Assembly (NCBI RefSeq): GCF_000003815.2
Contig: NC_049988.1
Location: forward strand, 7,191,953-7,233,614
Reading direction: 5' to 3'
Origin: Branchiostoma floridae
Lineage: Eukaryota; Chordata; Leptocardii; Amphioxiformes; Branchiostomatidae
Length of the DNA: 41,662 bases
Of this stretch, positions 30,146 to 40,100 are shown piece by piece. The notes below the pieces were generated by a model, which searched no databases, was not told the DNA's origin, and saw nothing but the letters and a program-made list of their open reading frames with translations. Both the position numbers and the translations under genes were made by a program. Every line of letters starts with the position of its first letter. Position 1 is the first letter of the stretch.

Positions 30146-30804
30146 CAGTAATGTACCTAGATATAAAGTGCTATGATACTTAGTACAGCATGCAGCTACT
30201 CTAAACCAAAACTAAAGAACTTCAAAAAGAAAGTTAATACTAGTCTGTGCTGAACATTGGCAAACTACATTGTGCAATACACTGCCTCAAATTCACACAC
30301 TTTACACAATAGACCTCATATGCAATGTATTTTACTTCTGTTCATTCAGTACTGAGAGCAATATTACTGTCACAACTCCATGAACAGTTTCACCGACGAA
30401 AGGCAATGGTTGTGGTCTGAAACATCTGTTTCCAAAATCATATCCAGTTGCTAGAGGAACTGCTTTTTGGAGTTTCTTTATATAATATCCTTGCTTTAGC
30501 TGGCTAAATCACTGCATATTATCATCTATCACCTTTCAGGGCAATTCTGCTCTCACAAATCATTCTGTACATAATAATAATACATTGTTACTTGCTTATC
30601 TGAATCTCTTTTGTCATTATAGGTTTATGGTAGCATGAAACAAGATGTATTTAAACTGTGAAGCACAGTGTAACTAAAAATAAGTAAAATAGACTAAGCA
30701 TCCTCAGAGTGCTATACCTAAATTGCATTTGCATACTATTATTAGATACCCCCTAAGGCATCACCCATTTATTCAAGTTTTACTATCTTTGTACTTTCTC
30801 CTAG
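30146..30804. other. 3' flank of the beta-galactosidase gene
   Basis: No exon seen. On the minus strand AATAAA lies at 30768-30773, about 30 bases past the stop codon, a possible but very close polyadenylation signal; the sequence further left is AT-rich and could hold a later one. Confidence 0.4.
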
Positions 30805-31158
30805 TTATGAAAGCATGATGTTAAGCACTGTGCTGATAGGATATGCTACAGAGAACACAACACCCAATACAACAGCTACAAACGCATCAAGCTGAGGGGG
30901 GGCAGAGTCAGTGGCGGTGCTGTCGTATTTTTCACCTCGATGGCGTGACACAGTCGCATTGATGATTGGTCGATCTTGGAACTCAACGGTACAGTCGGCG
31001 TCTGAACTTTGCGCCATATTACACGGCGATGCTTCCAATTCGAAGAGCGTGATGTTGTTCTCGGATTTCAGAACGCTTGCCGGAACGTACAGCGTGATCT
31101 GTGGCCCTTCCACCGGCCAATAGCGGCCCAGGTTGAACCCATTAACAAATGCCTGACC
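30805..31158 (-). CDS. GLB1: Beta-galactosidase last exon, with hydrophobic C-terminal tail
   Basis: It starts [18 protein letters not shown], the galactose-binding-like jelly-roll end of GH35 enzymes, and continues [20 protein letters not shown] and [16 protein letters not shown]. Whereas vertebrate GLB1 ends in a polar tail, this protein ends with a spacer ([11 protein letters not shown]) and a hydrophobic run, [20 protein letters not shown], almost at the C-terminus. That is the layout of a GPI-anchor signal or a tail membrane anchor. The stop is TAA at 30805-30807. Confidence 0.85.
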   Translation of the reverse strand, partial: GQAFVNGFNLGRYWPVEGPQITLYVPASVLKSENNITLFELEASPCNMAQSSDADCTVEFQDRPIINATVSRHRGEKYDSTATDSAPPQLDAFVAVVLGVVFSVAYPISTVLNIMLS

Positions 31159-34100
31159 CTGCAAACATGAGAGAAACAACTTTAAAAAGTAGGCAACATA
31201 AAATTTCTTTAACTTCTCACATTGTGGTAGATTGTTAATTAGTCAAACAAGACACATTTGTGCGATACGATTATAAATGATTGTAACTTGTGCGATATGA
31301 TTGTAAGCCTTTAACATGTTAGTCTAATTGCCCTACCATGTTAAGTTTTTAATGTATGTGTATATGTTTTTAATGCCTAAGTATGCAATTCAGCGCCTTA
31401 TGGCGCTGCGATGTATTTAGAGGTTGTTGAAACAGCAATCAATAAACAACTCTATTTGGCCTTAATTTGTGCCTTGTGCGATTATTAGGCCACAGCAAGT
31501 AAATTTTATGGATGACATCCTATGTAGACTGCAAAAATAATGAGATAGGGCACAAAAAAAACAAGATGGGTAAAAAAACAAGATGGCTAAATTTTCCAAA
31601 TAGACATCATAAACGTTGTAACAAGAATTGAAGTGACAAAACATGGTAACACAGACAACAAATCACCCATTCCTGTATTCAAGAAATGAACTAAGTGTAG
31701 TAAAAGTGACACTAATGTGGTAGACTGGTGTCACTTACCAAGTTGGCAACTACGCTCATGACTTCCAACGTGGTGCCACTTTTGCAACAATCCATAGGCA
31801 ACTAGTTTCATTTCTACAACTACAGTCTTGGCTACCCCACTAGTACTAGTATCACTTCTATAAGTACAATCACTAGAATACAACACAGCATATCCCATTT
31901 TGGTAATTTCTCGTCATATTGACCATCTTTCTGAAATCAGGCAAAAATAAATGCGTGCGTGGATGTCATCCACAAAATTTACTTGCTGTGGCCTTAGTGA
32001 ATAAAACAAGGTTAGAAGAACAACATTTGAGTATTTCATATCATCATTGTTTAATTTTTGTAGCCTAGAGGGAAAAAGCTAGACAGCTTTCAACAATTCT
32101 TCTCACAGTCACACTTTTTGGTGTATGGGGGAGGTGCCTATCTCCATTTCTATAGCCCTTGGACCACACACGTTACCACAGTGGGGGGCGAGCCCACTAG
32201 TAGCTGAATATCTTCAACTCTCATGCTCGTCTTACGAGCCCTAAGAAGAGAATGCAGTATGAACAGTTTTTGGACCCATGAGCTTCCGAACACTCTACAA
32301 ACACTCTACCACCTACATGTAGGTCATTGCCCAGTTTTCAAGAAAGATCAGCATGGATGAAAACTCTTTGGGCTTTAAAGGGATTTAAGGTGTTTCTAAT
32401 AAAACTTTGTGAATATGTAAAGACCTACCTTAGTCCATCCCCTCATGTTGAGGAAGGTGTCCTGAGGAGTGTCCTGGATGGAGAACGTTCCCGTGTAGAA
32501 GGACGGTACCATCTGGCCTGCCCGGGATCGCCGTGGCTGTGTGCTACGCTTCTCCTGATTGGTCAACTGTCCGTCGATGCCCTCTATGTCATTCTGCAGA
32601 ACTGGAGGCAAAGAGGAAGAAAAAAACACAACCTTGAGCAATCACCACTGTGTTTTTGTACTGAGCAGTTTTGTTATTGAAGTTAGAATGTCTATGAACC
32701 AAAGATGAAGCTTTTCTTGTAGATGTACATCCAATCTGATTTGTGATTAATAGACTCTCTACATTGATTATCATAACATCTGAGAAGACAGAAATTGACA
32801 TTAATTTGACAAATTCAGATTACAGTTAGACTTGAACTGTTAACACTTCCAGTACTACATGTGTATATGTCCATACTTTTAACAATATTTTTGTGCCTGT
32901 CTAATAAAGTATGTATTGTAGCATTGTTGTTGTGATCATGTCTTGAATGCAATGTTTTCTTTTTAAAAAATTAATATAAAAAAATATATATCTTAAAGAA
33001 TTTTACCATAAGACAGAGGTGGGAGGCTGCCATCAATATCAACAGCCGGATTGGAAGGTTGTGAGAACAGCGTAGGGAGGGCGCCATCGATGTCTAACGA
33101 GTAGATGGACCAGGAACGGAGGGTGTCGTTTCCGAGGGTCACGTTTGCGATGATGCCCTGTCAAAATACGGAACATACTTTTTTTGCATCAACAGAAAAC
33201 ATCTGCAGGTAAAACCATCACTCCATTTTATTATCTGTGACAGTAAATGATATGATTCAAATTTAAACTTTTGAATAAATGCAACACCCAAACAAAACAT
33301 GTCAAAGTGAATGGGTCATTAAAGGCTATCTCCAGCTGTAAGATTTTTTTGTTTGGTAACCCATGTTGTTGATTTTCATTGTTGAAACTGTAAAAATTAA
33401 GCTTTCAAAAATATATATTCAGCAGCATGTCATGAAGTTCAGAGTTTTTTTGATGGACAAGATGAAATTTTTGTCAGTCCCAACAAGCAAATTTCAGTCC
33501 TACGAGGTCCTGGAGACAACCCTGGCGTCATCACATTTAAAAAAGACAAAAACTGAAAATTAGTGAGGTAAGTTGCAATTGTCTTCCCAGCGTTTGGTAC
33601 TAACTTTATAAGAATGAGTTTTCCTGACCTTGGAGTCGTTGATGTACCTGCCGAAGTTGATGCGACCTTGGTTCTCCACCACGATGTCCAATACCTGACC
33701 TGCCTGTGCCGTCAGGTTCAAGTCCATGGGGCCGTTACGGCTCAGGATACCAGCAGGAGTCTGGAGAACAGTAACGGGACAATAAGAAGTAGCAGTTTGT
33801 ACTTGAGAGCTTGTGACTGATGAAATTTTGTGAAAATTTTGATTCTGTATAGTTTTACTAAACTTGGGGTTGCGGACATCAACTTAGTGCTACAAGTACG
33901 GCGACTCCGGTGGCAAAGGCAAGTTGAACGAGCCAATGGTTGCTTCAATGTCATGTCCAAATTATGGGCAACAGAGGTCATGGTAGGCCAAGGAAATCTT
34001 GGAAGGAGTGAGCTGCCCACACATGTAAGGACCCCCGCAGCAATATAATCAAATATTGGATACTACTACTAAAACAAGCAGATTAGAAACAGTTAATTAT

Positions 34101-37100
34101 GGCTAAGGAAGTTGAAATTTGCAATGAAATGAACAAGCAAGATTGCAAGCCCAGCCGACCACACATGTACAGCGAATGTCGCTCAAGTGTAGGTCAAATG
34201 TCACTTCCTTCAGCTTAACTCCGCTCACTACTGGTCAATCCTACCATGATTAGGCCATGAGAAAGTCTCTGGACCTGTACTGACCTCATCTAGCATGACG
34301 TAGCCCCTGTCCCTGATGCCTGGCACAGACAGTTTGGCTCCTGTAGCTGCAGCAGTTAAAGTAGTCCTGTACAGCATGAACCCATAGCTCTGGGGAGGAA
34401 GGGAGGGTTAGTACATGTAATTACACTTTAAATTGCCATAAAGAATACATTGTACATTCTGTCTTTCATTGCTGTTTGGTACTCTTTCGATCAATGAGGT
34501 ACCAAACAAAATCTGTGTGAATGAACTTTGCAGTGCAGCTATATTTTTCAATGTGTATATAGTACATGAATATTATACTCTTTTGAACTGACTAATACAA
34601 AAAGGAAAAATGAAGAAGGATGAGGATAAGAAAACAAGACATTCATTCTTGGCAAGTGTCAAAAAGACTTACCATATTTCTTGTAACAAAGGACAAACTT
34701 TTTTTTGACATTTCAACTTTGAAGTTGGTGCTTGGTAAGGCCACAGCAAGTAAATTTTATGGATGACATCAGCGCGCTCATTAATTTTTGCCTGATTTCA
34801 GAAAAAAAAACAAGAATTTTCTTTCTTCTGCAGGATGGTCAACATTACGATAAAGTACCAAAATTAGCAAATATATTGTGTTGTAGCCTAATAATTGTAC
34901 TTGTAGAAGTCACACTAGGGAGGCAGCCATAACTATAGTTGTAGAAATGAAACTTATTGGATAGTTGTAAAAGTGACACCAATATGGAAGCTAAGAGTGT
35001 GGTTACCAACTTTGTTGGTGATGCTAGTCTACCACACTAGTGTCACTTTTACCACACCAGTACATGTCTTAAATACAGGAATGAATACCTTGTTAGCTCT
35101 GATGCGATGTTTTGTCCATTTAGTTCTTTTTACAACAGTCATCACAACTTCATGGTGCCTATTTTTGAAAATGTAGCCATCTTGTTTTTTTTTTCACCCA
35201 TCTTGTTTTTTTTCGCCCCATCGCACTATTTTTGCTGTCTGCTGAGGATGTCATCCATAAAATTTACTTGCTGTGGCCTAATCATAAGTGTTAGTTATAT
35301 TTTACAAATACACAAGGACAGCAGTCCAGCTGACTAGACTGGCTGATAAATGCCAGAGGTGGAAAACCTTTGTGGACAAACAGACTGTCCCCACTGCTAC
35401 TACGGCAGCCATGGGACTTAGTGAATCAGATGATGATTCTCATCATCCCGTCATACCTGTTGCATGTTCTCCATGGTGATGGGATAGTCAGCTCTGATTG
35501 GTCCATCTGGTGACAGGTCAGTCAACTTATCCAGCACTGTGGCCTCCTGGGATAACACAAAGAAGACAAAATGAAGAAGCTTCAAAAAGAAGATCACCAA
35601 AACCATGTTGTAAAATTGTAAAAGTGTAAACTAATTAATATGTATGATAAAATATGTAAGGTAATGATAGTTAATATGTGGAAAATTGCAAGTACATCAC
35701 ATTCAAAGGTTATTCCAATCAAAAGTTAGGGGTGGACAGGAATGTTTTCACAGAGTACATCTATGCGTGTGGAGTTCAAGAACAATTTGTGAAAAGAGTC
35801 AACTTGATAAGTAAAAAAAGAAAGTTTTTGACATCTCCCAGCAAATGTTGAGTGTATATAATGCAGCATGCAAAATAACCACTTGCACACTTGCATATTG
35901 CAACCACTTTTTGCTTAATTGGTGCAACTTACTTCGAAACTCAGGTTGCACAGGGTGCAACTTAGATCTTGAGCCTCAGAACTCGACTTCGTTGTCAATT
36001 TACTTGATTTTTAGTTTGAAACAAACATGCTTATAAGTAACATGATAGTAAAAGGTTATGTATTGTACCTTTTTTATGTATTGTACAGAAATTGGTGAAT
36101 TGTAGGTGGTGCAACATGAAATTCAGTTGTGCAACCTAGTTTTTGTCCCAAGTTGCACATTGTGCAACCTGGCTCAGAAAAGTATTTTGTACACTGTAAT
36201 GTTAAATGCCCAGGCCCTGAAAAAAATGTTAAATGGAATATTCCAACAGAATAACAGTACTCACAAATGTCATCTGGACTTTCCCATAAGCTGCCTTAGG
36301 TGTGGCAGGGGGTACCGGCCCTGGTGGCAAGTGGCGGAACTGCAGGAGTAAACAAAAACAAAATTGACAATAAAAATCATAACAATAAAAACAAAGTGAC
36401 AGAGTCACACCTACATGTGAGCAGTAAATGCTATTTGTACATACATGTATATAGCACTTGGAAAGAATGCATAATTTAACCTTTTACATGCCATGAATAC
36501 ATTTTCATGCACTAGAAAGTATAGCATGTTAACGGTTAATGCTCTACTGACAACTAAAGTAGGGAAGAAGTTAAAAGTTACAGAACTGGAAAAAGAAGAG
36601 TCATTTAGGATTAGCATAGATGAAAAAAGGCAAAGCAAATTAAAGATTAAGGAACAATAAGGAAATATGGACCCAACTTTAGTACTGTATTTAAGTTACT
36701 TTATGAGATGTAATTGTTCTTTATCCCCAAAAAAAGACAGTACGGAATTTTGTGGAACTGAGGCTAAAACAACACTGTCATCCAATGTTTAGACGTCGAG
36801 ATGTCAACAATCAACAACAATTTTTGCACCTGTTGAAGAGGCATTGATATGTACTAGTACACTGTTTTGTATGCAAAAACAGCAAAGAAAAGAGGACAAA
36901 AATTCAGGGGATGTGTGAACAATTATGACCAGGAATGGAACAATAACCAATCAAGACTTACAGTATCAATTTTCAAGTCACACGCACAAAGAAAATACCA
37001 GACATTTTCACTTCAAGTCAATCATTTCAGGGTCCATGCTTCCTTGAAATAGAAGTAAAGAGTCTGAGAAGAGAAGTCAGCCCCCAACCTTACTGATCAC

Positions 37101-40100
37101 ATTCCGTATACTGTAGAACTTATCGGTCAGATCCCCGGCTTCTGACAGGGGTGCATCGTAGTCGTAAGACGTAGGGACAGGCCGGAAGGTGGTCTCCCCA
37201 GGGACACCTTAACAGGGAACCACAACTGACAGCTTCAAGTTCAAGTACAACAAGGGACAGTACAGTAAGGAATGACGGGAGGGGGGTAGCCTGGAATCCA
37301 TGTGGTATAAGCTCTGGTTTGAGACTTTTTTTAGTCCAATGCTGGCATCCTTGCAGAATAGGCTGGGAACAAGTTTGGTCCAATATATAAACTTGGTACA
37401 ACTTCAAGTTGGTTGGTCATATTTCGGTTGCTTCTGCCTCAGTTTCATTGTATCGCGTTAAATCACTAAAAAAAACTTGGCCATGTGATTTCCTTTCCTA
37501 TGGAATCAAACTCATTATGGTTGTACTTGTGGGTTGCAAAAAGAATGCGCCAAAATTCTCTTGGTTGTATTTGACACCATATACATGTATTATCCTGTTA
37601 TTTTGGGCATGGGTGCCAATGATTCAATCAACCTTTTTTCAGGTCATTTTTGGTATCACTATGCAGAACATCCTGAACTTTATCTTTAGTTTTTTGTGCC
37701 AAGTTTAATAATATATACACGTCCTGCATTTTGGGGGGAATCAAACATGTTTGTTGTTTTTGCCTCAGGTCCAGAATCTTCCATACGGCATTGTTACTGG
37801 GTCCATATGTCCTTTAAGAGAAGTGCAGTGAACAGAAGTCAGTCCAGCGAACCTTACTGATCAAGTTCCTTATAGTGTAGAACTTATCGGTGGGATCTCC
37901 TGCCTCAGACAGTGGTGCATCATAGTCGTAAGATGTAGGGATAGGCTGGAAAGGGCTGTACTCCACACCTTATATCGTAATATTATAACAACATTCAGAA
38001 AAAGATGTTGTCTAAGCAGGATTGTAGAGGGAGGGAGTTTACAGATGTTTCTATGTGGTGTGTTAAAGCTGTTTGTTTTTTCTCTCATCCTGCATTTTCT
38101 TCCTTAGACCTGTCAACTTTCATTTACAATTATATTTTTCTTGAAATTTGTGGTTCTCAAATTTTCTTGTCAATTTTCTAGAGAGTAACAGTAATAACAT
38201 TGGCTCACCTTTTCATAGGGGTAACCTATATATGTGTTGTTTTCATGAACAAGGCATTTACTAATGATTTAGAGATATCAAGTCTAAGGAAAGTGGTTTA
38301 CAAGTGCAACATTGCAAAAATTTTGCAATATCAAAGCACCCGTCCCTCGACTTGATACCCTTATAATTATGCTGTTTCTAAAAACTACGGAAAAAGGTTA
38401 TCCCGCAGATAAAGGTGAACTCGCGTTAATTTCTTTTAAGCCAGCAACTTTCTGGCTATCAACAAATTCTGCCAAAGGTTGTTGACGGCGTGACTACTAA
38501 ACCAGTTTTCACAAGTACATGTACATGTATCCCTTTACAATCCTTCCTTTACCAACAACTTCAACACACCACATAACACATGGCTTATCAACGCTACCTT
38601 GGCAATGACATTGGAGATAGTGGTAAGCTTGTCGGTGGGATCGCCTGCCTCGGTTAGCGGCGCATCGTAATCATAACTTGTAGGCTGCGGCTTAAAGGGG
38701 CCATTTGCCCCTGCAAATATCACATAGTGTAGTTACAAGACAATGCAATGTGTTAAACATGACAAACAATGGCATACATTGAACACATACCCTGTATATT
38801 CATAGACAAGACAAGAACAATACACGATATCCATCATATTCTAGCTCTCGTTCACTTCTCTGGTAATTTCTCTGCAGAATAGTTATTGTTATTATTGGGG
38901 GAACAATTCTCTCTTCACAGCCACTCTGTGTGTCTTTCACGGAAAGGACCACTACTCTTTTTCAATTTTATAGGTGCAGAAGGTTCTTTAATGTGCTTGA
39001 GGTGACACTCTCCTCAAACACAGAACCTCCATTTAAAATTCTATCCAAGGGATGGCCCTTACAAAAAGCTACGCAGTCATTTCTAGCAGAGTGAAGTGAG
39101 GAAATTCATGTTAAGTGCCTTTCCAAAGGGCACAACATTAGGGCATATCGGGACTCGAACACAAGAACTCTGGGTTTTGACCCAAATGCCTTTGAGTTAG
39201 ATTACTGTGGCTAGCCACAATCATGCATGGAAGAGATCATTAGAGCCAACCAGAGCTAGAATAGGAAGGCTACAACACAGTGTGTTATGCATGTTAACAT
39301 GAAAAGCTTATAACATAAGGTTTCAACAAATGAATTCAGTTAGTCACTTTTATAACTCCTTTTGGCTGGGAGAGACCATTTATCCCTGCAAATTACAAAC
39401 AAACAAACACACATACAACAACACATTTACAGGTGGCAGTTTGTAAATCATAGTCAGACTGAATCTTACCATTCATGTAGCCAAAATTGGTGCCTCCTTC
39501 AAACATGTACCTGTAAGGCAAAACAAACAACTTATATTCAATGACAGCTACAATATACAAATTAAGTGACCTCCGGTTTTGCATAAATTCTATCTGACAG
39601 GATGCCCCTCAACAAAGTCAGGTACTGACATTTTGATTTTCAAGGTGGAGTAATACCCTCCATAGCAGGCTCTCTATGGACTTTTTTGGCACTTTTGCTG
39701 GCCATTTCTTTTTGAACTGGGTCGCTGTTTGCTGACCTCTCTCATAGCCGTCCATTTTAGAGCCTGCATTTTTTCGGCGATACAAAGTCATATTATAAAA
39801 CGATTAGCCATTCATCTGCCCTATTAACACATACGTTAGGAATAATTCACAACTCCGTGAGAGGCAATTCACATGTCGGCTGCAAGCATTTTACAACTCG
39901 GGCCCGAGCTTGGCCGTCCTTCAGATGGGGAAACCCCCATATGTCACGCGCTACTTTGTACCGCCGAAAAAATGCAGGCTCTAAAATGGACAGCTATGAG
40001 AGAGGCCAGCAATCAGCGACCCAGTACAAAAAGAAATGGCCAGCAAAAGTGCCAAAAAAGTCCATAGAGAGCCTGCTATGGAGGCTAGTGGTGTAAGGCA

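Noticed and set aside
39857-40096. 79-codon open frame
   Set aside because: It lies in the right arm of the foldback element, and its inverse is present in the left arm; no motifs.
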